Positions 8,617-17,980 are shown, counted from the stretch's first letter. The stretch is DNA of 64,000 nt from Arthrobacter sp. MYb213 (GCF_002979915.1 NZ_PCQA01000003.1:186001-250000), one strand, 5' to 3'. Program-made: numbers and translations. The notes: generated by a model not told the origin, from the letters alone.

Positions 8617-9794
8617 CACTGAAAACCGAGCTGAAAGACATTTTCACCAAGAACTTGCGCACCAGTGGCATCTATATTGCCTTCGTGCTCATCGTGGTGC
8701 TCTTTACCATCATGACCGACGGGCTGCTGCTCAGCCCGATCAACCTGACAAACATTATTTTGCAGTACTCGTATGTGCTGATCTTGGCGCTGGGCATGAT
8801 CATGGTCATTGTCGCCGGACATATTGACCTGTCGGTAGGTTCCTTGGTCGCCTTAACCGGTGCGGTCTCCGCGGTACTGGTCATCAAAACCGGGGCCCCC
8901 TGGTGGGTTGGTATTCTCGCGGCGGTAGCCGTGGGTGCTTTGTGTGGTGTGTGGCAGGGATTCTGGGTGGCCTATGTGGGCATCCCGGCGTTCATCGTCA
9001 CCTTGGCCGGCATGCTGCTGTTCCGTGGTTTGACCTACGAAGTGCTCAACAACGTCTCACTGTCCCCATTCCCTGGTGAATACCAGCAGGTGGCCGGCGG
9101 CTTCCTAAACGGTCTGCTCGGCGGTTACGGCTTTGACATGTTTACCGTGCTAATCGGCGTAGTAGCCGTGGCAGGTCTGGTGTGGTCGCAGTACAGCACA
9201 CGTCGTGGACGGGTGAAGTTTGGTCAGGATGTTGAGTCGATGGCCATGTTCATCGCGAAGAACGCCCTGTCGGCGATCGTGATTCTCTGGTTCTTCTGGC
9301 AGATCGCCATCAGCCGCGGTATGCCAATCGTGCTGATCATTCTGGGCGTACTGGTTATCGCCTACCACGTGTTGACCACACGGACCGTGTTCGGTCGCCA
9401 CATTTACGCCATTGGTGGCAACCTCTCGGCCGCTAAACTTTCGGGTGTCAACGTCAAGAAGGTCAACTTCTGGATCTTCATCAACATGGGCATGCTTGCC
9501 GGTGTGGCCGGAGCGGTCTTCTCCTCACGCTCCAATGGTGCCCAGCCCGGTGCAGGTAACATGTTTGAGCTAGACGCCATCGCTGCCTGTTTCATCGGTG
9601 GCGCCTCGACAACCGGCGGTGTGGGCCGAGTAACCGGCGCAATCGTTGGTGGCTTGGTGATGGCGGTACTGTCCAACGGCATGCAGCTGATGGGTGTCGG
9701 TGCTTCGGCACAGCAAATCGTCAAGGGCCTCGTGCTCTTGCTCGCCGTTGCCTTTGATATCTACAACAAGCGCCGCGCAGGCGAAGCCAGCTAA
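8613..9794 (+). CDS. mmsB: Multiple-monosaccharide ABC transporter permease
   Basis: A 393-residue inner-membrane permease of the CUT2/BPD_transp_2 family. Many hydrophobic helices are visible, starting at '[16 protein letters not shown]' and including '[20 protein letters not shown]', the family signature GHIDLSVGS, and the C-terminal '[19 protein letters not shown]' segment that contacts the ATPase. The length and the lack of an N-terminal soluble domain match GguB/MmsB. The start overlaps the ATPase stop. It forms the channel for the ChvE-dependent sugar importer. Confidence 0.94.
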   Translation: MTLKTELKDIFTKNLRTSGIYIAFVLIVVLFTIMTDGLLLSPINLTNIILQYSYVLILALGMIMVIVAGHIDLSVGSLVALTGAVSAVLVIKTGAPWWVGILAAVAVGALCGVWQGFWVAYVGIPAFIVTLAGMLLFRGLTYEVLNNVSLSPFPGEYQQVAGGFLNGLLGGYGFDMFTVLIGVVAVAGLVWSQYSTRRGRVKFGQDVESMAMFIAKNALSAIVILWFFWQIAISRGMPIVLIILGVLVIAYHVLTTRTVFGRHIYAIGGNLSAAKLSGVNVKKVNFWIFINMGMLAGVAGAVFSSRSNGAQPGAGNMFELDAIAACFIGGASTTGGVGRVTGAIVGGLVMAVLSNGMQLMGVGASAQQIVKGLVLLLAVAFDIYNKRRAGEAS

Positions 9795-9801
9795 ACGCTT
9801 C

Positions 9802-9858
9802 GAACCCTCCCTCCGGTTCACCTTGGCTCACGCCTGAAAAGGACCTGTGGGAGGGTTC
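9802..9858 (+). other. Long-loop inverted repeat between transporter and galM
   Basis: GAACCCTCCC (9802-9811) is repeated in inverse as GGGAGGGTTC (9849-9858), with 37 bases between. There is no following T-run, so it is not a standard terminator. It may partly isolate the transporter transcript from the Leloir genes or act in mRNA processing; this is inference. Confidence 0.5.
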
Positions 9859-9899
9859 AGCTATGTCCCGGACACGGCAAAAACTAGGAAAGAAGAGAC

Positions 9900-10838
9900 A
9901 TGCAGACGGAATTGAAGGACCTCACCGCAAATGGGCAGCTGATCAACCTTGCAGCCCATGGCTACAGTGCGCAGATCGCCACCATCGGAGCCACCGTGGT
10001 GAGCCTGGAATATCGCCAGCGTCCGTTGGTGCGCAGTTTTGACCCGCAGTCACAACGTCCGGTGTACTCCGGCGCAACACTTGCCCCATGGCCAAACCGC
10101 GTTATCGACGGCCGGTACAGCTGGCAGGGCACCGAGTATCAACTACCTCTGACCGAGGTGACTCGCGGACACGCACTGCACGGGTTGGTGTACCTCTCCG
10201 ATTTCTCGATTCTTAGCCAAAGTGCCGAACGGGTTGAATTAGAAGTATTGATCCCAAAGCAGGAAGGCTATCCCTTCGCCTTGCTGCTGCGCGTGAATTA
10301 TCAGCTTGAGCCCTCCGGGCTACGCACTACCATCAACGCCACAAACCTAGGAGATCTTCAGGCTCCCTATGGTTTTGGCTCCCACTGCTATTTGGTGGCT
10401 CCCGGTGAACGCGCCGATGACTGGACACTGCATGTCCCGGCGCAACAAGTTCAGCAGGTCAGTGGCGAGAGACTGTTACCGGAAGAGGTAGTGGCGGTGG
10501 CCGAAACGGACCTTGATTTTAGGTCCCCGCGAATCATTGGGGACACCTTTATCGACCACGCGTTTACCGACTTGCAGAGCGCCGGCGGAGGGGACTACCG
10601 CGTTGAGCTCAGCGATCAGCACGGTGTGGGTAGTTACATCAGCTTTGATGAAAGCTGCCCATGGGTTCAGGTGCATACCGCAGATCAGCAAGACCTGGCA
10701 TTAAACCGTACCGGCTTAGCCGTAGAACCCATGAGCTGTCCACCAGCAGCGTTTAACGATGGCATCGACGTCATTAGTTTGGCTCCCGGAGCTAGCCATC
10801 ATGCCGCGTGGGTTATCGGCGCCATTCAACCAATCTAG
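9900..10838 (+). CDS. galM: Aldose 1-epimerase (mutarotase)
   Basis: A 312-residue member of the aldose 1-epimerase family. It interconverts alpha and beta anomers of galactose or glucose so that galactokinase receives its substrate. Visible motifs include 'LAPWPNRVIDGRYSW' (substrate-binding Asn-Arg), the catalytic-type His in 'GHALHGLVY', a later His in 'GFGSHCYLV', and a C-terminal acidic 'GLAVEPMSCPP' where the catalytic base is expected. The start ATG 9900 has AGGAAAGAAGAG before it. It heads the Leloir group and is followed by galT. Confidence 0.92.
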   Translation: MQTELKDLTANGQLINLAAHGYSAQIATIGATVVSLEYRQRPLVRSFDPQSQRPVYSGATLAPWPNRVIDGRYSWQGTEYQLPLTEVTRGHALHGLVYLSDFSILSQSAERVELEVLIPKQEGYPFALLLRVNYQLEPSGLRTTINATNLGDLQAPYGFGSHCYLVAPGERADDWTLHVPAQQVQQVSGERLLPEEVVAVAETDLDFRSPRIIGDTFIDHAFTDLQSAGGGDYRVELSDQHGVGSYISFDESCPWVQVHTADQQDLALNRTGLAVEPMSCPPAAFNDGIDVISLAPGASHHAAWVIGAIQPI

Positions 10839-10893
10839 AGCCCGCACCGGCAGTCTTTTTACCGCCTGGACCCATCCACTACTGGAGCAGCAC

Positions 10894-12021
10894 ATGCCAC
10901 AGGGCACACAGCACCCTCGGTCACAGACCGCACACCGTACCCACCACCTGGCCGACGGTCGCGAAGCGATCTTCTTCGCCGACCACGGGCATACCGTTCC
11001 CGAGCAGGTCAGCGACCAGCGTGCGCTAGATCCTCGCGGGGAGCCTGGCGAATTACGTTTTGACCGGTTGACGGGGGACTGGGTGGCGGTGGCCGCACAC
11101 CGTCAGGCCCGCACCTACCTTCCACCCAAGGAAGACTGCCCACTGTGCCCAAGTACCGAAACTCGGCACAGTGAAATTCCGGCCAGCGAATTTGATGTGG
11201 TCGTCTTCGAAAATCGTTTCCCCTCCCTGGGCCCGGCCCTTGGAGAAATCCCGGCACCCGCCGAGGCGGTCAAACTTCCGGCCGGCTCCGTCGCTGCGGT
11301 AGGTCGCTGTGAGGTAGTGGTCTTCACCTCCGACCATGCCGGATCCTTCGCCTCCTTGGATGACGACCGGGCCCGTACGGTCATCGACGCCTGGGTGCAA
11401 CGCACCGAGGATCTCTCGGCGAAAACCGGAATCAAACAGGTTTTTGTTTTTGAAAATCGGGGACAGGATATCGGGGTGACCTTGCATCACCCGCACGGAC
11501 AGATCTACGCCTACCCCTATGTCACACCGACCGCGCAGAAGATGGCCGAGCAAGCACGCAAACACTTGGCTTCCACCGGTAAAAACCTGATGGGCCAAAT
11601 CCTGGAAGATGAACTTGCCGATGGTTCGCGAATCGTGAGTCAAGGCGAACACTTCACGGTATTCGTCCCCTACGCGTCGCGCTGGCCGTTAGAAGCGCAT
11701 CTGGTCCCGCACCGTCAGGTACCTGACCTAGCTGCCTTGAATGAGGCAGAAAAAGCCGAGCTGGCCATCATGTATCGCGATTTAATGCGCCGTTTTGACG
11801 CGCTTTATGACACCCCTACTCCTTATATTGCTGCCTGGCATCAGGCGCCGCTCAACGCTGAGGACCGGGCGGCTTCGCGACTGCATCTACAGCTGACCAG
11901 TCCGCGCCGGGCGGCAGATAAACTCAAGTTCCTTGCCGGTTCCGAAGCAGCCATGGGTGCCTTCATCAATGACGTGCCCGCCGAGCAGACCGCGGCACGC
12001 CTGCGCGAGGTGAAACTGTGA
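10894..12021 (+). CDS. galT: Galactose-1-phosphate uridylyltransferase
   Basis: A 375-residue HIT-superfamily enzyme that swaps UMP between UDP-glucose and galactose 1-phosphate. The catalytic 'HHPHGQIYAYPY' carries the nucleophilic His of the HPHxQ motif. Metal-ligand cysteines are seen in 'CPLCPSTETRHSE', and a second-half motif 'PLEAHLVPHRQVPDL' is present. I chose ATG 10894, preceded by CTGGAGCAGC; a frame open to 10759 overlaps galM and lacks support. The stop overlaps the GTG of galK (GTGA), so the genes are coupled. Confidence 0.95.
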   Translation: MPQGTQHPRSQTAHRTHHLADGREAIFFADHGHTVPEQVSDQRALDPRGEPGELRFDRLTGDWVAVAAHRQARTYLPPKEDCPLCPSTETRHSEIPASEFDVVVFENRFPSLGPALGEIPAPAEAVKLPAGSVAAVGRCEVVVFTSDHAGSFASLDDDRARTVIDAWVQRTEDLSAKTGIKQVFVFENRGQDIGVTLHHPHGQIYAYPYVTPTAQKMAEQARKHLASTGKNLMGQILEDELADGSRIVSQGEHFTVFVPYASRWPLEAHLVPHRQVPDLAALNEAEKAELAIMYRDLMRRFDALYDTPTPYIAAWHQAPLNAEDRAASRLHLQLTSPRRAADKLKFLAGSEAAMGAFINDVPAEQTAARLREVKL

Positions 12022-13196
12022 ACACCGCCTTTACCGCGCAGCGCGCCCAAGCGTTGCAGCAAAAATTTGTGGACACCTTTGGGCAAGCCCCTGACGGAAT
12101 CTGGCGTGCGCCGGGACGCGTGAATCTCATCGGTGAACACACCGATTACAACCTTGGTTTTGTGCTGCCCTTTGCCATTGACAAGAACGCACTGGTGGCC
12201 GTGCGACGCAAAGCTGCCGACGATACTCAAAGCTACCAATTCGCTTCCACTTACGGTGCCCAAAGTACCGTGGAAATCACCGAGATTCTCCACCAAAATC
12301 TTGTACCAGGCGCGGTGCCCGGCTGGGCTGCCTACCCGGCTGCGGTTGCCTATGTTCTAGATCAGTTGCCACAGGTTCAGCTGGGCGGATTTGAACTGTT
12401 GGTTGATTCCAATGTTCCGGTAGGTTCGGGCCTCTCCTCCTCGCACGCCTTGGAGGTCGGAACCATTGTGGCGCTCAATGACCTCTTTGATTTGGGACTT
12501 AATCAGAAACAAATGGCACGGTTGACCCAACGTGCGGAGAACGAATTTGTGGGTGCACCTACGGGCATTATGGATCAAAGTGCGTCACTGATGTCCGGGG
12601 CGGAACATGCGCTGTTCTTAGATTGCCGAACCCTTGATTCACAACTCGTTCCGTTGCCGCTGGACGAACATCAGTTAGTGGTACTAGTGATCGATACCCG
12701 GGTGGAACACTCAAATTCTGACGGTGGTTACGGTGCGCGCCGGGCCAGCTGCGAACAAGCAGCCAGCGAGCTTGGAGTTGAATCCCTGCGAGATATCCAA
12801 GATGTTGGACAACTAGAAAATCTTGAACCATTGGTGCGGCGTCGAGCCACACACATCGTTACCGAGAATCAGCGGGTACTGCAAGCTGTTAAAGCACTAC
12901 GTGCCGCAGATATGAACGCCGTTGGTCAATTGCTTAACGCCTCCCACATTTCGATGCGTGATGATTATGAAATTTCCTGCCCCGAACTGGACCTTGCAGT
13001 CAGTGTTGCGCAGGGCGCCGGAGCGCTAGGTGCGCGAATGACCGGTGGCGGGTTCGGTGGCAGCGCCATCGCGCTGATTTCCGAAGATAAGATCGACTTG
13101 GTGAGCGAATCGATCACTAAGGCTTTTGCTGGGGCCGGATACCGTAGCCCCTCCATATTCACGGTCATTGCAGATGAAGGTGCAGGAAGTCTATGA
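12018..13196 (+). CDS. galK: Galactokinase
   Basis: A 392-residue GHMP kinase that phosphorylates galactose at C1 using ATP. All three family motifs are visible: the galactokinase signature 'GRVNLIGEHTDYN' near residue 36, the ATP loop 'PVGSGLSSSHALEVG' near 133, and 'MTGGGFGGSAIA' near 340. The GTG start overlaps the galT stop by 4 bases, and its own stop overlaps the galE start (ATGA). This places it as the central step of the Leloir pathway encoded here. Confidence 0.96.
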   Translation: MNTAFTAQRAQALQQKFVDTFGQAPDGIWRAPGRVNLIGEHTDYNLGFVLPFAIDKNALVAVRRKAADDTQSYQFASTYGAQSTVEITEILHQNLVPGAVPGWAAYPAAVAYVLDQLPQVQLGGFELLVDSNVPVGSGLSSSHALEVGTIVALNDLFDLGLNQKQMARLTQRAENEFVGAPTGIMDQSASLMSGAEHALFLDCRTLDSQLVPLPLDEHQLVVLVIDTRVEHSNSDGGYGARRASCEQAASELGVESLRDIQDVGQLENLEPLVRRRATHIVTENQRVLQAVKALRAADMNAVGQLLNASHISMRDDYEISCPELDLAVSVAQGAGALGARMTGGGFGGSAIALISEDKIDLVSESITKAFAGAGYRSPSIFTVIADEGAGSL

Positions 13197-14170
13197 GTTG
13201 GTTAGTCACCGGCGGTGCCGGATATATCGGATCCCATGTGGTGCGTTGCCTCGATGAGGCAGGGCTTGCACCGGTCATCGTAGATTCCATGAGCAGTGGA
13301 ATCCGCTCCTTTGCGCCTGCGCATGTGCCGTTTTACGAGGCGAGCGTGCTGGACCGCGCGGAACTGGTGCGCATTATGGAGGCGCATTCAATTACTGGGG
13401 TTATCCACTTGGCTGGTTACAAGTACGCGGGAGAATCAGTGAAATTCCCGTTGCTCACCTTTGAACAGAACGTCACCGGAACCGCCCGCCTCCTCGAAGC
13501 AATGCAAGAGGCGGGAGTGAAGAACATGGTCTTCTCCTCCTCCGCGGCAGTCTATGGAACACCAAGCGTTGCACTGGTTACCGAGCAGACCGCCACCGAA
13601 CCGGAGTCACCTTACGGACAAAGCAAACTCATCGGAGAATGGCTGATTCGTGACCAGGGGATTGCCACCGGACTGAAGCACACCAGTCTGCGCTACTTTA
13701 ATGTGGTGGGTTCTGGCTCCGAAGAGCTCTATGACGCGAGCCCGCACAACCTGTTCCCACTGGTATTCGCCGCGCTCAACTCCGGTGCCACACCAAAAAT
13801 CTTCGGTACCGACTACGACACCACCGACGGAACCTGCGTGCGCGACTACGTGCACGTGGCAGACCTAGCGCTAGCCCATGTGGAAGCCGCTAAAAAGCTC
13901 GAAGCAGGCCAAGACTTGGAGCCGGTGTACAACCTCGGCTCGGGTGATGGATTGTCCGTACGAGAAATCATGGACGCCGTAGCGCGGGTGACCGGGAACC
14001 AGTTCCAGCCGTTGCTTGAACCGCGACGCCCCGGAGACCCTGCCCGAATTGTTGCCGACGGCCAGTTAGCTGCCCGCGATTTAGGTTGGGCCATGCGCCA
14101 TAGCTTGGACCAGATGGTGGATAGCGCGTACCGGGCCTCACACGCGTTAACTCCCGCCAAGGAAGTCTAA
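13193..14170 (+). CDS. galE: UDP-glucose 4-epimerase
   Basis: A 325-residue extended SDR enzyme that recycles UDP-galactose to UDP-glucose with bound NAD. The Rossmann motif 'TGGAGYIGSH' is at residues 6-15. The catalytic Ser region 'SSSAAVYG' and the Tyr-x3-Lys motif 'YGQSK' follow near residue 140, and 'RYFNVVGS' and 'GTCVRDYVHV' are typical GalE segments. It is the last gene of the sugar operon. Its stop overlaps by 4 bases the stop of the convergent nitrilase-family gene, leaving no room for an intergenic terminator. Confidence 0.95.
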   Translation: MSWLVTGGAGYIGSHVVRCLDEAGLAPVIVDSMSSGIRSFAPAHVPFYEASVLDRAELVRIMEAHSITGVIHLAGYKYAGESVKFPLLTFEQNVTGTARLLEAMQEAGVKNMVFSSSAAVYGTPSVALVTEQTATEPESPYGQSKLIGEWLIRDQGIATGLKHTSLRYFNVVGSGSEELYDASPHNLFPLVFAALNSGATPKIFGTDYDTTDGTCVRDYVHVADLALAHVEAAKKLEAGQDLEPVYNLGSGDGLSVREIMDAVARVTGNQFQPLLEPRRPGDPARIVADGQLAARDLGWAMRHSLDQMVDSAYRASHALTPAKEV

Positions 14171-14961
14171 AGATCTACGGCGTTTTTCAATACCGGTAGC
14201 TGCTCGCGGGCGGTCACCACTTCGTTCATATCCAGCTCCACTACTAGGAGTTCTGGGGCCGCGCCGGCCTGGGCGAGTACCTCGCCCAGCGGTCCTACCG
14301 CGATGGAGTGGCCGACCCCCAGCGGAGCGCTGCCCTTTGGCTCGTGTCCGATACTCAATGGGTCTGCTTGATCCACCGCGAGCACAAAGGTGGTCGAGTC
14401 CAAGGCGCGTGCTTGGGCCAATGCGGTCCATTGCTCGACTTTGCGTGCTCCGGCGCCCCAGGAAGCTGAGACGAGGTTGACCAGCGCTCCTTGTCTGGCA
14501 TGGTGAGTGAAAAGCTGCGGGAAGCGGATGTCGTAACAGGTCGCCAAGCCGAAGGCGACCTCATCGATAACAAACTGCACCGGGCGCTCGCCGGGGGTCA
14601 CCGTGTCCGATTCGGAGAAACCGAAGGCGTCGTAGAGATGAATCTTGTCGTAGTGGGTGTCGACATCGGGTCCGGTAACCAAGAGCGTATTGCGTACGTG
14701 CCCTGCGGTGCCTGGGGTGAACATTCCTACGACAATGTTGATTCCGATATCTCGGGCGAGCTGTTTTACGAGGGTGGCCCAGGGGCCACCTAGCGGTTCG
14801 GCGATGCCTGTCAGGGAATGGCCGAAACAGATCTGCATGGCCTCGGGGAAGAGCACCAATTTCGCGTCTTGGGCGGCTGCCTGCTTGGCGTAGTCGCGGA
14901 TGATGGCGAGATTGTGCATCGGATTGGCGGAGCTAAGCACCTGTGCCATGGCGATTTTCAT
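14167..14961 (-). CDS. Carbon-nitrogen hydrolase (nitrilase superfamily)
   Basis: A 264-residue amidohydrolase of the nitrilase superfamily. The catalytic Glu-Lys-Cys set is visible: Glu in 'LVLFPEAM' near residue 40, Lys in 'HYDKIHLYDAFGF' near 110, and Cys in 'GLATCYDIRFPQL' near 150. Family members hydrolyse omega-amides, N-carbamoyl compounds or deaminated glutathione; the 'YDKIHLYD' and 'CYDIRFP' forms resemble the Nit1/omega-amidase branch. The ATG at 14959-14961 follows a GGGAAGGGA site; the longer frame to 15066 is not supported. It is divergent from the tetR gene. The substrate is unknown. Confidence 0.88.
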   Translation of the reverse strand: MKIAMAQVLSSANPMHNLAIIRDYAKQAAAQDAKLVLFPEAMQICFGHSLTGIAEPLGGPWATLVKQLARDIGINIVVGMFTPGTAGHVRNTLLVTGPDVDTHYDKIHLYDAFGFSESDTVTPGERPVQFVIDEVAFGLATCYDIRFPQLFTHHARQGALVNLVSASWGAGARKVEQWTALAQARALDSTTFVLAVDQADPLSIGHEPKGSAPLGVGHSIAVGPLGEVLAQAGAAPELLVVELDMNEVVTAREQLPVLKNAVDL

Positions 14962-15141
14962 CTTAGGCAGTGTCCCTTCCCTGAGGTGTTCTGGCAATGC
15001 ATACCTGCTGCTTCTGACTCTACGTAAGGATCTTGAGCACTGGCAATCCCGGCTCCACCACGTCACCCCTGAATTTTCTGCTGAGGGGAGCTCTTAAACC
15101 CACGAATCCCTAGATTTCGGGACAAAACGACACAAAAAGTG

Positions 15142-15156
15142 TGAGACGCAGTCTCA
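15142..15156. promoter_or_regulatory. TetR-type operator
   Basis: TGAGACGCAGTCTCA has perfect 6-base arms around a 3-base centre. It lies 35 bases upstream of the TetR regulator start, in the space shared with the divergent nitrilase-family gene. Operators of this shape (GAGAC/GTCTC) are common for actinobacterial TetR proteins, so autoregulation is likely. Confidence 0.65.
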
Positions 15157-15191
15157 TTGTTGGTTGATCATCTCAGAGTAGAGTTATTGTC

Positions 15192-15776
15192 ATGAGCGTA
15201 AGCATGCGTACCAGGGTCCGAGCCAAAATGCGCTCCGAGCTCGCGCTGCAGATGTATCCCCTGTTTGTAGAACAGGGAGTTGAGACTGTCACCGCAGAAC
15301 AAGCAGCTAAAGAAGCCGGTATTTCACGGGCAACGTTCTTCAGGTATTTCTCATCCAAAGAAGAAGCAGTCGTCACTGCCGTGCATGCTGTAGACACCGA
15401 TTTAACGTCCGTGATGGAACAGCTAGAACCGCGCAGTGGAGAAAGCATTCTCGAAATGCTTCGGCGTTGTTTTGAAGCTTCCGTCATCGCCGTCGAGGCA
15501 GATGCGGCGACGGTTCGTGGCCGCACGCAACTGGTGCTTTCTTCACCTGCCTTGCGCGCGGCATGGTCAATGCAGCGCAGCGAGACGGTAAAGTCTCTGG
15601 CCCAGGCGCTGAATGAACACTGTGGAAATCTACGGTTAGCCCAAACCGCCACGGTGATCGCACTGACACTGCATGAGCATGCTTTGATGCGTTGGCTAGA
15701 AAGCGAAGAGGTCTCCTTTAGAGATGCCCTTGATGAGGCTTTCGACTATGCGGCCATGCTTGATACTCCGCGTTAG
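15192..15776 (+). CDS. TetR/AcrR family transcriptional regulator
   Basis: A 194-residue repressor. The N-terminal helix-turn-helix is clear at residues about 14-60: 'ELALQMYPLFVEQGVETVTA' followed by 'AAKEAGISRATFFRYFSSKEE', with the 'TFFRYF' signature. The C-terminal part is all-helical and variable, as expected for a ligand-binding domain, and gives no clue to the ligand. A palindromic operator lies just upstream. It converges on an aldo/keto reductase gene 17 bases away and diverges from a nitrilase-family gene; either may be its target. Confidence 0.9.
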   Translation: MSVSMRTRVRAKMRSELALQMYPLFVEQGVETVTAEQAAKEAGISRATFFRYFSSKEEAVVTAVHAVDTDLTSVMEQLEPRSGESILEMLRRCFEASVIAVEADAATVRGRTQLVLSSPALRAAWSMQRSETVKSLAQALNEHCGNLRLAQTATVIALTLHEHALMRWLESEEVSFRDALDEAFDYAAMLDTPR

Positions 15777-15793
15777 TTGAGTTTGAACGGAAT

Positions 15794-16828
15794 CTAGCGT
15801 GTGCTCATCTGTTGTTCTTCGCGCCCTTTAGACACCGAGAAAATGTCTTTCTGGCGTTCGCCGGCAACTCGGTTTGCTAGTGCGTCCAAATCCGTTAGAG
15901 CTTGCGCGCTGAGTTTCAGAGAAATCGCAGAGACATTCTCGTCCAGGTGCGAGGTGTAGCGTGTGCCCGGAATTGGTGCCATGGCAACATTAAACTTACG
16001 GCCCTGCTCATAGACCCAGGCCAGTGATAGTTGCCCGGGGGTGATCTTTTCATCGCGTGCAATGGAGAAGATTTCGTCGCGAAGCGTGAGGTTAGAACCG
16101 ATGTTTTGAGCTGCAAAGCGCGGGAAGTTATGTCGAATATCGTCTTCTGGTAGCTGATCCAATGATTCAGCGGCACCGTTAAAGAATCCGCGTCCGAGAG
16201 AGGCGTAGGGAACTACCCCGACCCCTAGTTCGCTTGCAGCGGGCAGTAACCACTTTTCAATATCGCGACTAAATAGCGAGTATTCCATTTGTATTGCGGT
16301 GATTGGGTGAACCTGATGGGCACGCTGTAGTTCGTGGGTCGTGACCTCGGACAGGCCAATGTGTTTGATCTTGCCTGCCTGTACTAGCTCGGCGTAGGCG
16401 CCGACGGTTTCCTCGATAGGAACGCGGCTGTCCACCCGGTGGTAGTAGTACAGATCAACTTCGTCGACGCCCAGGCGTTGTAAGCTCTCGTCCAAGCATT
16501 TTTTGATAAATGCAGGATCGCCATTTGCGCGTGGGTCTCCGGGGTTCTTGGGCCGAACGATACCTGCCTTGGTTGCGAGTGTGACCTCGTCTCGGCGTGT
16601 TTTGAGCACCTGAGAAAGCAGTGTTTCGCTATGCCCCGCACCGTAGATATTTGCGGTGTCCAGGAAGGTGACGCCGATATCCAATGCATGATTGATCATG
16701 CGCAGAGACTCGACGTCATCGGCTGAACCGTAGACGCCGCTGACCGACATGCACCCGAGTCCTTGTTCGGATACCTGCAGCCCTTGACCGAGATTGATGC
16801 TGGAAAGCGTTCGTTGATCCTGCGCCAT
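15794..16828 (-). CDS. Aldo/keto reductase
   Basis: A 344-residue NADPH-dependent oxidoreductase with the (beta/alpha)8 aldo/keto reductase fold. The family signatures are visible: 'GLGCMSVSGVYG' near the N-terminus, 'GVTFLDTANIYGAGHSE' with the catalytic Asp and Tyr, 'TKAGI' with the catalytic Lys, 'YYHRVDSRVPIEETVGA' and 'HIGLSEVT'. It resembles the YajO/AKR13-type general aldehyde reductases. I chose ATG 16828, with AGAGGAACACC before it, over the longer frame to 16894. Substrate unknown. It stands alone on the minus strand. Confidence 0.9.
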   Translation of the reverse strand: MAQDQRTLSSINLGQGLQVSEQGLGCMSVSGVYGSADDVESLRMINHALDIGVTFLDTANIYGAGHSETLLSQVLKTRRDEVTLATKAGIVRPKNPGDPRANGDPAFIKKCLDESLQRLGVDEVDLYYYHRVDSRVPIEETVGAYAELVQAGKIKHIGLSEVTTHELQRAHQVHPITAIQMEYSLFSRDIEKWLLPAASELGVGVVPYASLGRGFFNGAAESLDQLPEDDIRHNFPRFAAQNIGSNLTLRDEIFSIARDEKITPGQLSLAWVYEQGRKFNVAMAPIPGTRYTSHLDENVSAISLKLSAQALTDLDALANRVAGERQKDIFSVSKGREEQQMSTR

Positions 16829-16998
16829 GGTGTTCCTCTGGTTGCCGTCAGTTCCCTGTGCCGAGACTACCGGCCAAGGGGTAGTGTCCGGCAAGAAGTA
16901 ATGCGCAATATGTCGACAGGTGAAGGCTGAACGAGCGCCCTACAAAGGAGGACAACGGAACCCAGCATTTACGAGGTTCTCTGATCAGTCGAGATCTA

Positions 16999-17769
16999 CT
17001 AATCAGAGACAGCGATGAGCTGACGTCCGAGCTCCGCAGCGGCCTGGTGTAATTCGGGAACTGCTTGTTCGATAAATTCCTGATTGACACGGGTTACGGG
17101 CCCGGAGACAGAGATCGCCATCGGTGTTGGCGCTCCGGGGACCGGAACAGAAATGCAGCGAACACCTAATTCTTGTTCTTCATCATCCATTGCGTAACCG
17201 CGTTCGCGGGTGGCCTCCACATCGGTGAACAGCTTGCCGAGCGTGGTGATGGTCTTCGGGGTTTTTGCTGGCATTCCCGACTGCGAGACCAGGCGCTGTA
17301 CGCGTTCGTCATCAAGTACGGAGAGTACCGCCTTGCCGACACCCGAGTTGTGCAACATCGCGCGGCGGCCAACTTCGGTGATCATGCGCATCGAGTGAGG
17401 GGACTGTGCTTGGGCAATATAGGTGACCATGTCGCCATCGAGTACTGCAATATTTGCTGATTCGCCCAGTTTCCCGACAAGTTCCTTCAAAACTGGCGAA
17501 GCTAGTGCGCCGAGCTGCCGATTAGCGACCTCGCCCAGACGGATTAAGCGTGGGCCTAGTGAATAGCGGCGGTTAGGAAGCTGACGAACGTAGCCGACGC
17601 CAACGAGAGTCCGCAATAAACGGTGAATCGTGGGTAGCGGCAATGGAGACTCGAGCGCTAGCTCGCTCAATGCTGCTTCTCCTCCGGCGCGGGCAATGAC
17701 CTCTAGTAGTTCAAAGGCGCGTTCGACCGACTGGACTCCACTGGTTGTCTTTGTTGGGGTCTGTGTCAT
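16999..17769 (-). CDS. IclR family transcriptional regulator
   Basis: A 256-residue regulator. The winged helix-turn-helix occupies residues 12-75 ('SVERAFELLEVIARAGG', 'LPLPTIHRLLRTLVGVGYV'), and the C-terminal IclR ligand domain follows ('LVGKLGESANIAVLDGDMV', 'GVGKAVLSVLDDERV', 'ERGYAMDDEEQELGVRCIS', the last being a family hallmark). The ATG has an AGGAGCAAG site. It is divergent from the aceB/allE operon and is the likely sensor (allantoin or glyoxylate) for it, by analogy with AllR; this is inference from position. Confidence 0.9.
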   Translation of the reverse strand: MTQTPTKTTSGVQSVERAFELLEVIARAGGEAALSELALESPLPLPTIHRLLRTLVGVGYVRQLPNRRYSLGPRLIRLGEVANRQLGALASPVLKELVGKLGESANIAVLDGDMVTYIAQAQSPHSMRMITEVGRRAMLHNSGVGKAVLSVLDDERVQRLVSQSGMPAKTPKTITTLGKLFTDVEATRERGYAMDDEEQELGVRCISVPVPGAPTPMAISVSGPVTRVNQEFIEQAVPELHQAAAELGRQLIAVSD

Positions 17770-17918
17770 GTCTTGCTCCTAGTAACTTGAGGCACCGTTG
17801 AGATCCGCGAACTTCTGCAATGCGAAATCTTTCCCTTTAGATTACCGCTAAAACCGCAAAATATTCCACGATCCGAAAAAACTAGGCAGATTTATGTGAA
17901 GTGACAGGCAAAAAGCTC

Positions 17919-17960
17919 TTGCAATTTCATTTTATAGATAATAGTATCCACTATACGGAA
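17919..17960 (+). promoter_or_regulatory. Promoter and likely IclR site of the glyoxylate operon
   Basis: A -35 TTGCAA (17919-17924) and a -10 TAGTAT (17942-17947) are spaced by 17 bases. An imperfect palindrome ATCCACTATACGGAA (17946-17960, TCC-N9-GGA) covers the -10 and start region, the usual place for a repressor. It would give an aceB leader of about 270 bases. Confidence 0.45.
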
Positions 17961-17980
17961 ACTTTTGGAGGAGGGGCGGA

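Noticed and set aside
9802-9858. Terminator between mmsB and galM
   Set aside because: The 10-base arms are 37 bases apart and no T-run follows, so it was listed only as an inverted repeat.
16978-17009. Inverted repeat TCTCTGAT/ATCAGAGA at the IclR gene end
   Set aside because: Short 8-base arms, partly inside the coding sequence and without a T-run; too weak to call a terminator.
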